Positions 44,633 through 56,029 of a stretch of DNA of 64,000 bases are shown here, in pieces; the stretch's first letter is position 1; each line of letters opens with the position of its first letter. Source of the DNA: Populus alba. Its lineage: Eukaryota > Streptophyta > Magnoliopsida > Malpighiales > Salicaceae. Made by a program: the position numbers and the translations under genes. A model generated the notes under the pieces. It ran no database searches, was not told the DNA's origin, and was given only the letters and a program-made list of their open reading frames with translations. The DNA is taken from NCBI RefSeq assembly GCF_005239225.2, contig NC_133284.1, positions 52,422,697 to 52,486,696 of the forward strand. Direction: 5' to 3'.

Positions 44633-44882
44633 GTAGGAAAACTGAACTTATATTCCTGTATATTATTCGTGCCTTTAAATAGGCATTACATTACATTACA
44701 GTCATTACTACTTTCTATATATACAATGATTTGGTGCAGAGATTATGGAAATCCTGACATAAATGAAATGAAGGATTATAGCAGTAAATCTCTCAATGGA
44801 GTAATATGTGCAGAATATCTATGCAGGATTTCTGCACTTGAATTGCATGGGATCGCGTTGCATATATTTCCATATTTCTTCG
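44632..44882 (-). repeat. 5' LTR of the copia element
   Basis: 251 bp, a copy of 40177-40437 lacking 10 bases near 44855. Confidence 0.9.
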
Positions 44883-46672
44883 GCTAACTATCAATCTTTA
44901 ACTTAATAGAGCTGGTTAAATTTAATTAATTCTAAAACTATTTTTAATATTGTTTAAAATAACTTTATTTTAGTGTTTTTATTTTTATAGTATAGAAATG
45001 AAAAAAAAAAAAAAAACTGTAAACGATATGGTTTAAGAATAGATTGGATTGAAAGACGAACTACAACTTGGGCTCAGATGTGATAATGACATATGTCATT
45101 CACACTGTTTTGTGATATCAGAATAACATGTCACCAACGAATATGGTTTATATTGTTAATGCAAATAGTCAAAAAGCAATCCATTTGATTATGGAAATTT
45201 CCTGCAAGTTTCGAGTGAATTTAGCCTATTGACCTAAAAGTAAACAAACATACACAACTCCAGAACAAGAAAAATCAACCCATCAATTTTTTTCCCACAA
45301 TTTTTCTCTATTGACCAAGGCAAAATATTATCAAAGCTGGAACGGGAACCTGTTATTCAGCCTCTATTGTTCTTCAGAAGTAGCATATTATGGACTTTGA
45401 TCCAAGATGTACACATTTGAAAAATGGATTGTGGTAAAATAATATTCTAAGTCATTAAAAAGAAAAATCATACTGTAGGCACACCTCATATTAGTCCTGC
45501 AAATATGTTGAGCTTCTTGTTTTAATCCCAACATCAGAATTTTATCCATTTGGTCCCCCATCCATATAACTTTCCTCAATCAGATCTTTTTTGGTAAAAT
45601 AATTGGAAATGGAGATAAACATGCATATCTTCTCTTATTGAACATAGTTTCTCCAATCTTAGGTAAGAGCATACCAAATTAACCATAGCTAGTTGGGACC
45701 AAGTAACTACGCATGTTCATGCTCATGCTGAATGGAGGGAAAATTGGGTATTAATTTTCACATCTAGGACTTGGGAAAATCAGGGTCAGTTAGAAAACAA
45801 AAATCATAGTTGGATTGTGAAAATGTGCATAGATAGAGGGCCTAATTGATAAAATTGATAGTTAGATGACTCGATCAAGAAATAGTATATATATAATGAG
45901 GGACATATCTAGCTAGGGTTTTCCCATGAACTATTCATGTATAGATTAAGCTGGCACACGGTTTTTGATTAACATACTTGACTTGTTCTTACAATAGCCA
46001 ATCCTTGCAAGAAGCTTCTTGTGAATCAAACAAGCAACCCAACCACAGAAAGTTTTTTTTTTTATAATAATAATCCAAGAAGTTTTATTGATGAATCCAG
46101 AATCCCATTAAATCAATGGAATTCTAGTAGAAAAGAAAAAATAAATTGACATCGTACAAATAAAATAATCAAACTATAGCAACCTAACCATATGAAATTT
46201 GCATTGTACTATCGATAAGTATGCCACTCATGCATGCCTTGGAAAAAAAAGCTGCAAGTCCATTAAGATATCATGCATGATAGAATTACTTAGAATGTGT
46301 TTGTCTACTCCTTTGTTTTTGGATTTTAAACTGTGGTTCGAAATCAAAAACATGATTTTAACTGCTTTTCATTTGAACAACAATTTGAAATGTACAAAAA
46401 ACGTAAATAAATGGGTTCTAAGAGCACATTATGAACTTTAATCATATAAAGTCATACATTACTTAAACCATCCATGTTTATATTCGCCATGTTTTTCTAG
46501 TTTTTGACATTTTTGCTAGATATACATAATTTTCAAGGAGTGAAGGGTCTAGCTTCGATAAGATTGTACAATATGGAATGGTAAAATAAGCATGCTTCGA
46601 TTAACGTTGACAGAATATGGTTTGGATTACGTGCCCCAAAAGAAACATAACTTGTCTCTCTCCCATTTCATC
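44883..46672. other. Intergenic region upstream of the BBE-like gene
   Basis: AT-rich, with no retroelement domain or gene recognised. A minus-strand frame of 63 codons at 45388-45579 is not recognisable. Confidence 0.5.
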
Positions 46673-46680
46673 TATAAATA
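46673..46680 (+). promoter_or_regulatory. TATA box of the BBE-like gene
   Basis: TATAAATA, 54 bases before the first ATG. Confidence 0.7.
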
Positions 46681-46726
46681 CAGCCATGAATTCGAGGTAT
46701 AGCAACACCTAGCTCTGAAACGTTGC

Positions 46727-48325
46727 ATGAAAATGAAGGTTTCAATGTCTATAATCCTCTCAGTATTTTCAGCTCTTCTTTTGTCAGTATCATTGGCAAC
46801 TTCTGATTCAAGTCTTGAAAAATTTCTACAATGCCTTCCTAACAATAGTCTTCCCTCTTACCCCATCTCCGAAGCCATCTATACAACTGCGAATTCCTCT
46901 TTCGAGTCTGTTCTGCAGACATATATCAACAACAGAAGATTTTTGACCCCACAACACCGAAACCAATTGCCATCGTTACGGCCCTGCATGAATCCCATGT
47001 CCAAGCAACAGTCATTTGTGCAAAGGCTAGTGGCTTGCAGGTTAGAATCCGGAGCGGTGGACATGATTACGAAGGTCTCTCTTACGTATCCGAGGTCCCA
47101 TTCGTCATCCTCGACATGTTCAACCTCCGATCCATCGACGTAGATATCGCCAGCGAAACGGCATGGGCTCAAGCTGGGGCAACTCTTGGTGAAATTTACT
47201 ACAACATTGCGAACAGGAGTAATGTGCATGCCTTTCCAGCTGGTGTTTTGCCCTACTGTTGGTGCAGGTGGTCATATTAGCGGAGGAGGGTACGGGACTC
47301 TGATGAGGAAATATGGTCTTACCGTTGATAATATCATTGACGCGAAAGTAGTAGATGTCAATGGCAATATCCTCGATCGGGAGACAATGGGGGAAGATCT
47401 GTTTTGGGCCATCCGAGGAGGTGGTGGAGCAAGCTTTGCAGTGGTTCTTTCTTGGAAGCTGAATCTGGTTCGAGTTCCGGAGAAAGTGACTGTTTTCAAG
47501 GTTGATAGGACCTTGGAGGAAGGTGCAACTGATATTTTCTATCAGTGGCAACAAGTTTCTACTGAGCTAGACAAAGACCTTTTCATCCGAGCAATGCCAC
47601 AAGTTGCCAATGGAAGCCAAGAGGGTACCAAGACAATCAGCATCTCTTTCTATGCCCTCTTTCTAGGACAAAGTGAGGCACTTCTTTCCATGATGAACAA
47701 GAGCTTCCCTAAATTAGGTTTGCAGCAAAAAGACTGTATTGAAATGAGATGGATAGAGTCAACACTTTTCTGGAATGATTTGCCGATTGGTACATCCATC
47801 GATGTTTTACTCAATAGGCCTCAAGGAGCGCAAAGCTTTTACAAGAACAAATCTGATTACGTGAACAAAATTGTTCCACGGGAAGCTTTGGAACGCATAT
47901 GGAAGATGATGATCAAGGCCGACCCAATGTGGATGCAATGGAACCCTTACGGAGGAAGAATGAGTGAGATTCCAGATACCGCAACTCCATTCCCTCACAG
48001 AGCCGGATACCTATTCAAACTCCAGTACTCCATAAACTGGGATGAAGAAGGGACTGAGGCCACTGACCGCTATATAAGTTTGATAAGAGAAATGCATGAT
48101 GCGATGGCTCCATACGTCACCAGTTACCCGAGAGAAGCATTCCAAAACTACAGAGATCTTGATATCGGTAGCAATCCGAGCAATCAGACCGATTTCGAGA
48201 GAGCTAAAGTTTATGGCCTCAAGTACTTCAAGGGTAACTTTCTAAGATTGGTGAAAATCAAGGGGAAGGTAGATCCAGATAATTTCTTCAAGCATGAACA
48301 AAGCATTCCACCACGTTGGATATAG
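46727..48325 (+). pseudogene. Berberine bridge enzyme-like FAD oxidoreductase with two compensating frameshifts
   Basis: BBE-like enzymes are secreted flavoproteins that oxidise alkaloids, monolignols or oligosaccharides. The gene is intronless, and 1599 bases equals the usual ~530-residue length. A signal peptide (residues 1-26) leads into YPISEAIYTTANSSFESVLQ. Near 46951 one base is lost; the true frame continues as PKPIAIVTALHESHVQA and IRSGGHDYEGLSYVSEVPF (FAD-linking His codon 47062-47064). At 47246-47249 an extra T restores the first frame exactly before the codon of the second FAD-linking residue (Cys, 47249-47251). The rest, from PTVGAGGHISGGGYG to the BBE C-terminal domain near the end (YFKGNFLRLVKIKGKVDPDN, then PPRWI), is intact. 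About 99 codons of the FAD domain are therefore read out of frame. The high overall conservation suggests a very recent loss, or two base-calling errors in homopolymer-like sites. Confidence 0.88.
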
Positions 48326-48455
48326 AAAACGTCCGAAGAAAACAGGACGATGTCTTTACAAGTAGTATATATTGTTTAAAGATTGTTTAATAATGTGCAC
48401 AATCTGTGTGGTTTATGTTTGTGCACAATCTGTTGACTTATGTATTTTTTCCTCT

Positions 48456-48461
48456 AATAAA
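48456..48461 (+). terminator. Polyadenylation signal of the BBE-like gene
   Basis: AATAAA, 131 bases after the stop codon. Confidence 0.6.
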
Positions 48462-48539
48462 ACTGTATTCCACCGATTTCTTTAATCCGATTATCATTTT
48501 CCCAATTGTCTCCATGGCGTGCCTGTGATCGCAATCTCT

Positions 48540-48922
48540 TTGTCCAGCACCAAACTTATTTCTATAATCAGATTGAGAAAGTTAATAGTCAAGGAATTCG
48601 ATGATCACTGCAAAAATCTTGCATTACTAATTAATGTAGATGTAGGTAGATGTGCAACTAAGAATTCAGAGATCAAGTATCATTTCATTCCTGTAAGAGT
48701 ACTAATGCTTGAATCCATGAAGCTAGAGAAGTACTTGATGGATGAATCCAAGCCCTTCTTGATTAGAGAGTGATCTTTACTTATTTTCCCTCAGCATATA
48801 TACTCCTCATCACCTAATGGTCATTCTCAGGTCATACATATTACTTTAGGTTCATCGGCCGGTCGGTGTGATGACAGCTTCTATGATTACGAAAGTTATG
48901 GGGCTCTTAAGAACCTGTTGTT
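48540..48922 (+). repeat. Copia LTR-like remnant, insertion target of the next element
   Basis: Shares long stretches with 18463-18835 and a shorter one with 58430-58480. The sequence appears to continue after the inserted element at 55836 (to about 55895). Short open frames here are not genes. Confidence 0.5.
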
Positions 48923-49099
48923 AATTAGAATTAGTTGAGAGATAGTTTTGTGTATAATTCGTTGGATGCATAATAGTGGCAGCCATCCTTTGTATTTATA
49001 CTTGTAGGGTTGTGTACAATATAATGGTGGGATGTATTACATACTATAACTATTACTATGTAGAAGTATTTACATTGAATTCAAACTCTTTCCTTAATA
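48923..49099 (-). repeat. 3' LTR of the young copia element
   Basis: 177 bp, identical by eye to 55654-55830. On the minus strand it starts TATTAAGGAAAGAG. Confidence 0.92.
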
Positions 49100-49106
49100 C
49101 ACCCCG

Positions 49107-50663
49107 TCAAGCTGAAGGTGGAGATTCCACCCGAAGCTTGGATCGAAAATAAGCAAACGAGACTGGAGGAAGAGGCTTGGTAAGGACATCAGCTAGTTGA
49201 TCTTTGGAAGATATAAACCGTACCTGAATTTCTCGCTTAGTAACACGATCACGGACAAAATGATAATCAACTTCAACATGTTTAGTACGAGCGTGAAATA
49301 CTGGATTTGCAGATAAGAAGGTGGCCCCTAAATTATCACACCATAACGTGGTCACAGTCGAAGAAGGAATCCGAAGTTCTGTCAATAATGAGCGAATCCA
49401 CAAAATCTCAGCAGTACCATCAGCTAAGGCTTTGTATTCCGCTTCAGTGGAGGATCTCGCAACAGTGCGTTGTTTCCCGGATTTCCAGGAGATAGGGGTA
49501 GAGCCAAGGTACACAAGGTAACCACCTGTGGATTTTCGATCATCAATACTACCAGCCCAATCAGCGTCTGTGAAACCATGAAGAGACATAGGAGAATCCC
49601 TAGTGATGTGCAGGCCATAACTTGCTGTAGCCTGGAGGTAACGCAGGATGCGTTTGACAGCAAACCAATGATCCTCAGTAGGGGCATGCATAAATTGACA
49701 GACCTTGTTGACTGCATAGCAGATATCAGGTCTAGTGAAGGTAAGATATTGTAATGCCCCAACAATTTGTCGATACCGTGTGGGATCAGAGTAGAGAGTA
49801 CCCGGTATGAGTCCTAATTTGGAGGAGGCAGATAGAGGAGTATCAACTGGTTTGCATGAAGTCATACCTGCTCGTTTGATGATATCGAGAGCATACTTAT
49901 GTTGGCTTAATAAGATACCCATAGCAGTAGGTTTAACTTCAATGCCTAAGAAGAAATGAACAGAACCCAGATCCCGAAGCTTAAATTCTGATTGTAGCAA
50001 GGTAATCAATCTATGAAGCATAGCTGAGTTACTTCCGGTTAATAAGATATCATCAACATACACAAGCAGGTAAATCATGGCACTATCATGAGATAGGATA
50101 AACAGAGAAGTATCACCCTTGGATGCCTGAAATCCAATGGATAGTAAGAACTCACTCAACCTGTTGTACCAAGCACGAGGGGCTTGTTTCAAACCATACA
50201 GAGATTTATGGAGGCGACACACATGAGACGGGAGTGCCGGATCAACAAACCCAGGCGGTTGAGCCATGTATACCTCTTCCTGAAGAATACCATTTAGGAA
50301 AGCATTATGGACATCCAACTGATGAATGGTCCATCCATATGAAACAGCGATAGTGAGCACAAGGCGAACCGTTGTAGGTTTGATCACTGGACTGAATGTC
50401 TCCAAATAATCAATCCCTTCTTGCTGAGTGAAGCCGCGGGCAACTAACCGTGCCTTATATCGGGCAACTTGACCATCAGCATTTCTTTTTATCTTGTACA
50501 CCCATCTACTGCCAATCACATTCATAGTTGGATGAAGAGGCACCAACGTCCAAGTCTGATTAGAATGAAGCGCCTGAAGTTCCTCCTGCATGGCAGTGTC
50601 CCAAGTAACATACCTATTGGCGTCCTTAAAGGACAATGGCTCCTGTTGAGGTAAGGTCGTGTC
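49107..50663 (-). pseudogene. Copia RT-RNase H, separated from integrase by one stop
   Basis: A 509-codon frame from 50636, with in-frame codons continuing upstream to the TGA at 50664-50666. RT motifs: [28 protein letters not shown], and YLLVYVDDILLTGSN (catalytic DD). RNase H motifs: GFTDADWAGSIDDRKST, SSTEAEYKALADGTAE, and DVLTKPLPP at the end. The domain is intact; only the upstream stop separates it from the integrase. A related, older RNase H tail is in the mini-copia at 29648-30521. Confidence 0.9.
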
Positions 50664-52130
50664 TCATGAGACAGCCGCAATGCTAAGATTAGCATTTCTT
50701 TCTAGCCGTGGGCGAAGCACCATAGGATGGGTGCGAGCCCGCGGAGATGGGGAGGAGACAGCGGCAGGGACGTGCTGAAGATTGAATTTAGATAGATCAA
50801 CACATATGTTAATTCCAAGAGGGGAAAGAGAGGAAGAACCTGTGGGTGAAGGACTCAATATAGGAGAAGACCGTGATGGAGACCCAGCAGAAGAAGTATC
50901 CATAACAGGGGAGAAACCATGGGAGCTGGCAGCAGCATCGGATGATGCCTGTGAGTGTGACGAATCTGAACCTGCATTTGAAGAATGATCATAATAACAT
51001 GCAGATAATGGTAAATTAGCCGAAGGAGGTGTAGGCAGTGTATGGGGCAGTGGTGGAGAGAGTGGGGAGGGTTGCATGAGAGGAAGAAAAGTGACGGGTA
51101 GAGAGGGAGCAGAGGGCTGTTTGGGTGTGGCTGCAATCTGTTCAGTTTTATCAAGAGGAAAAACAGTTTCATGAAATCGGACATGACGTGCAAGATAAAT
51201 TCGTTTTGATGACAAATCAAGACAACGATAACCGACATGCGAGGTACTATATCCAAGAAAGACACAAGATGTGGACCGAAAATCTAATTTGTGAGCATTG
51301 TATGGACGAAGAAAAGGAAAGCAGAGACACCCGAAAGTACGAAGAAACGCATAATCAGGAGTCGATTTTAACAGACATTCAAAAGGTGTCTTATTATTAA
51401 GGACTGGAGTGGGCATGCGATTAATTAAATAAACAGAACTTTCAAAAGCATAACTCCAATATTTAAGGGGAGCATGACACTGACCAAGGAGAGTGAGTCC
51501 AGTTTCAACAATATGTCTATGACGGCGTTCAACCATGCCATTTTGTTCATGAGTGTGCGGACAGATCACACGATGATGAATACCAATCGTTTTAAAATAT
51601 GTATTTAGTTTTCGGTATTCACCACCCCAATCGGTTTGAACAGACTTAATTTTTAAGGAGAATTGGCGCTCTACAAGCGCCTGAAACTGATGAAAAATTG
51701 CAAAAACGTCAGACTTAGCAACCAAGGGATAAAACCATATGAATTTTGTATGAGCATCCACAAAAATAACAAAATAGCGAAAACCATCAGATGAAAACAT
51801 AGGGGATGGACCCCAAACATCACTAAAAATCAAGTCAAGAGGAGCTTGAGTTTGATGACCCGTAGGTTTTAGAGTCAGACGCGATGACTTGCCTAGAGGG
51901 CACGTAGGACACTGAAAATTAAACTTAGTGGACGTACATGACACTTTTTTATTTTTCACTAGCAAATGCAGAATACGTGGACTAGGATGTCCAAGTCGAC
52001 GATGCCAGACATCAGCTGAAGTAGATAGACAAGTAGAGGAAAAAACTTGAGGCAACGACGTTGCGGACGACGCAGACAAAACATATAGACCATCTTTACT
52101 CTGACCGGAAAGAAGAACTGCCTTTGTCAT
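50664..52130 (-). pseudogene. Copia integrase segment
   Basis: A 488-codon frame. Zinc motif WHRRLGHPSPRIL with CPTCPLGKSSRL (residues about 40-80); catalytic D, D and E in IFSDVWGPSP, VQTDWGGEYRK and EQNGMVERRHRH. A Ser/Pro-rich linker to RT follows. The apparent start MTKAVLL is internal: a one-base deletion in the run at 52167-52171 splits it from protease. It ends at the TGA at 50664. Confidence 0.9.
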
Positions 52131-53303
52131 GAGATCCTTAACATAAAATAGAGAGGAATGAAATTCAAAAACACGTTATTCTCAAGACAAAATTTTTGAA
52201 CAGATAGCAGAGGTTTTTTAATGGTAGGAACATGTAAGATATTGGATAACGTAAAAATGCGGTTTGGTGAGCGAATTTTGGAGTGAGCAATATTTGAGAT
52301 AACAAGGCCCTTACCATCACCAACATGCAGATGATCATTGCCAAGATAAGGTTCTGAACTCGTCACACTTACAAGATCTGGCGTGACATGATGATTTGCA
52401 CCTGTATCAGGAAACCAAGTAACAGGAGTGGTGGAAGGGGCAGTATTAAATGCAAGATTAACATTAGCTTGCATATGATGAGTAGCCAACTGAGAACACT
52501 GTTGAGCAGTATGCCCATATTCATAACATAGCTGACATTTTATGTTGCGAGGATAGCCACCAAAACGATTTCCTTGCTGCCCAAAATTACCTGTTGGCCG
52601 TGAAGAAGGGCCAGATGAGAACCGGTTCCCATGTGAGCTGTATTGTTGTCCTGAAGTATAATTATTTGCTGGTCCATTGCCACGATAAAAGCTGCGATTG
52701 TTAGGTCTCCAGCCCCCACGAAAACGCCCCCGTCTGCCTGATTGATGCTGGACAAAGAACGCAGCTGGTTGCTGCGTTGGAGTCGGTAACAGAGGGGCTG
52801 TTACAGATGGCTGAAGGGAGGCTTTGTGCAGGAACTCATGTGTAAGAAGGCTGCTATGGAGATCAGTATAGCTGATGGGGGCATCCTTTGTGGACAAGCT
52901 GGTGACAAGATCCTTAAACTCACTGCGCAATCCACGAAAAACATACAAATTAAATTCTGCCAGGGAGATTGGTCTACCAGCGGCAGCCAATTCATCAAAC
53001 AAAGCCTTAGCCTTTTGCAGGTAAATGCTGGCAGAATCATCATTCTGTCTTAGGTCCTGGAATGAGCCGTGGAGCTGCATAATTCTGGAATTTGAGGGAG
53101 AGGCCAGAGCTGTTTCTAACGTTGTCCAGATTGCGTGTGAAGTGTTGCAATCTACAACCAAGTGCAGAACTTCCACAGAGAGAGAAGAGAGGAGGGCACT
53201 CATGATGAGGTGATCTTGCTGCTTCCATGATAAATATGCCGGGTTGATAGAGAGGATAGATGGCTCAGCCGATGCCAAATGTGAAGGAGGACATGGTGAT
53301 GTG
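52127..53303 (-). pseudogene. Copia gag (3' part) and protease
   Basis: The frame runs 53371-52127, but its first 22 codons come from the nested LTR; true gag begins at 53303. Motifs: LIMSALLSSLSVEVLHLV, CCHC knuckle CQLCYEYGHTAQQC, and protease WFPDTGANHHVTP. The end is out of frame after the T-run deletion (FLNFIPLYF instead of the expected continuation). Confidence 0.9.
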
Positions 53304-55204
53304 TGACACGACCAAAAGATTGATGTCTTCTCCCAAGTGCAGGAGTGTCGAAGTAATAAATAACCCGGCAAGACCGGGGTCGAACCACAGGGAGGTTAAT
53401 TGTATAAATTATAAATAACAACACGATAACAACAACAACAATAACAACAATAATAATAGTAATACTAAGAGTAATAATAATAATACTCAGTACGTGGCGT
53501 TGTTATACCTGAGAATGATCTAAAAGATCGGGTCACAGGTTTCCAGCCTATATACTGAGTTTATGAAAATATTAAAGAGATATATTATATAATATAAACA
53601 GATTTCTGATGCGAATGAACAAGGCAAGACCAACAATGTCAGGATCCTTGATCAAACACAGAGCATACTTAACGTACATATAATATAACAAGAATGTAAA
53701 TAATAATAATAGTAGTAGTAATAATAAAGAGAGCTTTGAGAGGTAAGGTTGATGTAAGGATTAAAACAATAATAAAAACAAATGTCAAGGTTAGAGGATT
53801 CACTAATGGTATTTCAAATAAATATAATATAAACTCTTTTTATTACTCAACTGGAAACCACACACAAAGGAGGTTCCAATCGGATGATTTATCATTATTA
53901 GCTCATTATAAATTGTTAACATGATCATATTAATTATCTTATCTAAGTAACACCATACTTATAAATATCATCAGGCATTCATGTTGCTAGTTTATGTTAA
54001 CAACAAATCAAGTTCCTATCATAATAATGATGTCGGCCGAAAACTATGAAGGATCAAGCATTTGATGTACCAAGTGTTATACAACACAAATCTAGATTAA
54101 ACATTAAGCAAGGTATTAAGAATTAGTAAGATAAAAAGATAAAAACATGTTAATAACAATCTTTCTTGGATATAAAACATTAAAGTCCATGTTAAGTTTA
54201 TATTATATCTATTCTAACACCACTAGTGAAACCTTTTCACCTTGACATAATTAACTTAGCTAAACATAATGAAGAAGAAAAACATAAATAAACAATATAA
54301 GAACATTAAACATGATATAAGTTAACTAAGTATAGGAAAGGAAATGAAAAAAAGCATAAACAAGATATTAATATAGCATGAAAGAAAAGTTTGAACATTA
54401 CAAAGAGAGAAAGCAAGAAGATGATTTTTGATCTGAAAAAATAATATATAAATACATGGCAAATGCCTCCTTTTATAGGCTAAAAAATTAGAACTATTGA
54501 TTGGTTGACAAACTATTTAGTTGGTGGCCAACCATTGATTTGGTGGCTGGTTTTTGACAATGTTGGCTGCTGGTTCTTGACATTATTGGCTGGTTATTGA
54601 TATTTGTTGGCTGGTTAAAACGTCATTGCTAACATCATAATTAGAGCCCTTTGTTCCATTAAAGCTGTGGGCAATTGTCTTAGCTTTCCAACAAAAAAAA
54701 ACCAGAGATCATTTGGACTTCTAGAACTCAAGATATGAGCTGAAAACCGAACAGTGTCCGAGCTGCAGGACAGGTTCCGACTTCTCCGTTGTTCCTAAGA
54801 TTTGAACTTGAAAATGGCAGATTTGAGTCTTGGACTCTTCATGAAAGTTGTAGGTCTATGTCTTAGCTTTTCGATTCATATAAAGTAGACCTAAATCCGA
54901 GTTCTACAACTCCAGTTATGATCCAATAACCGAATGGTGTTCGAGTTTGGAATTGAACCAGCATCTCTTCTCTTAGCCTAGTCCTCTTTTTGTCTCTTCA
55001 CTTTCAATAGTTAATCACATCAATAAATCCTTTGAATTGTGAGATATACCTGCATTCAAAATAAACATTTACCATAAATTAAAGATATATTATATTATCA
55101 GACTTGTTATTATAAAACATGTTGTAGTTAGGGAATTTAATGATACTTTAGTGCAATACGATGATATAAAACCTTAATGAGAATGCACTTTTAAGTACTA
55201 ATCA
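53304..55204 (-). repeat. Nested solo LTR (1901 bp) in copia gag
   Basis: On the minus strand it starts TGATTAGTACTTAAAAG and ends GGTCGTGTCA, flanked by an exact duplication ATGTG (53299-53303 and 55205-55209). Removing the LTR and one duplicate restores gag as FVDGTSPCPPSHL. Same family as 19532-20500. The GGGGTCGAACCAC stretch near 53378 resembles GGGGTCGATCCCAC in the Athila LTR near 4720, suggesting a gypsy LTR. The plus-strand frame at 53736 and others here are not genes. (AAC)n/(AAT)n repeats lie at 53418-53482. Confidence 0.92.
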
Positions 55205-55433
55205 ATGTGCCATCAACGAATGAATAAACACCTTGGCCCAAGAGAAAAGGTTTCATCTGCATCCTCCAATACAGGAAGTTATGGTTGGAGAGTTTTAAAG
55301 AAACTACCTGATGTGTGTTAGGAAGAGAGACAATGGAGGCAGTAGGCGATGCCCCATACATGACTGATTGTTCTACCGGGGAGAAGGAAGATTGAAGGGC
55401 TGATGCAGCGCCAGCAGATTGTTGATTGTCCAT
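55205..55433 (-). pseudogene. Copia gag N-terminal part
   Basis: Begins MDNQQSAGAASALQ at 55433 and includes VVSLKLSNHNFLYWRMQMKP and VYSFVDGT, a typical copia gag N-terminus. It is cut at the ATGTG target by the nested solo LTR. Confidence 0.9.
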
Positions 55434-55641
55434 GTTGCTAGGGAGAAGAAGTTTCAGTTTCTACTTCGTGATAGGTGACAGAGAAAAGAGATGAGTAAAC
55501 TCTGCTAAGGAGAAGCTGCTGCTTTGTGAATTAAACTGAGGAAGAACCGGCTGCTAAGAAGGAAGGATGGCTGCTGGTTGCCAAATAGCCACGCAGGAGA
55601 ATTTCAGCAAACGAAGAAAGAAGGCTGCTGAACAATAACCT

Positions 55642-55653
55642 GCTCTGATACCA
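55642..55653 (-). promoter_or_regulatory. tRNA-iMet primer binding site
   Basis: Minus strand TGGTATCAGAGC, next to the 5' LTR. Confidence 0.9.
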
Positions 55654-55830
55654 AATTAGAATTAGTTGAGAGATAGTTTTGTGTATAATTCGTTGGATGC
55701 ATAATAGTGGCAGCCATCCTTTGTATTTATACTTGTAGGGTTGTGTACAATATAATGGTGGGATGTATTACATACTATAACTATTACTATGTAGAAGTAT
55801 TTACATTGAATTCAAACTCTTTCCTTAATA
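55654..55830 (-). repeat. 5' LTR of the young copia element
   Basis: 177 bp, identical by eye to 48923-49099, followed by the TTGTT duplicate. Confidence 0.92.
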
Positions 55831-56029
55831 TTGTTATTTATCTTCCGGCCGGAGGAAGGTTTATTGTAGTAATCAATGAAGAAACTCGAGCAACAGTTGC
55901 TTCATCATAATTTTCCTTTATCTTTCACCATTGTGTCTTTGTAAATTCTGCTCTTTCATTCAACTTTGGTATACCTATAAAAGCCTTAATTCTATCTAAC
56001 TTAAATTCCGTAATAATATTAACCAAGCT

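Larger units (their letters stand above)
40177..44882 (-). mobile_element. Ty1/copia retrotransposon with uninterrupted polyprotein
   Basis: LTRs at 40177-40437 and 44632-44882 differ by about six substitutions and a 10-bp indel (counted by eye). Both a tRNA-iMet primer site and a polypurine tract are present. The single gag-pol frame has no stop. The copy is structurally complete. Oddities: the first LTR base pair (minus strand TG) is CG in the 5' LTR, and the flanks (ACCAC on the left, GCTAA on the right) do not form an obvious target duplication. Confidence 0.92.
48923..55830 (-). mobile_element. Young Ty1/copia element carrying a nested solo LTR
   Basis: Identical 177-bp LTRs (48923-49099 and 55654-55830), an exact target duplication TTGTT (48918-48922 and 55831-55835) and a tRNA-iMet primer site (55642-55653). 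The gag-pol frame is damaged three times: a solo LTR at 53304-55204, a one-base loss in an A/T run at 52167-52171, and a TGA at 50664-50666. Identical LTRs argue for a recent insertion, which is surprising given the nested solo LTR. Confidence 0.93.

Noticed and set aside
48519..48773. 84-codon plus-strand frame downstream of the BBE-like gene as a separate small gene
   Set aside because: Homologous sequence at 18463-18835 is non-coding and adjoins a copia relic, so this is most likely LTR sequence.
49307..49521. Plus-strand frames opposite copia RNase H
   Set aside because: They are antisense shadows of a well-supported polyprotein.
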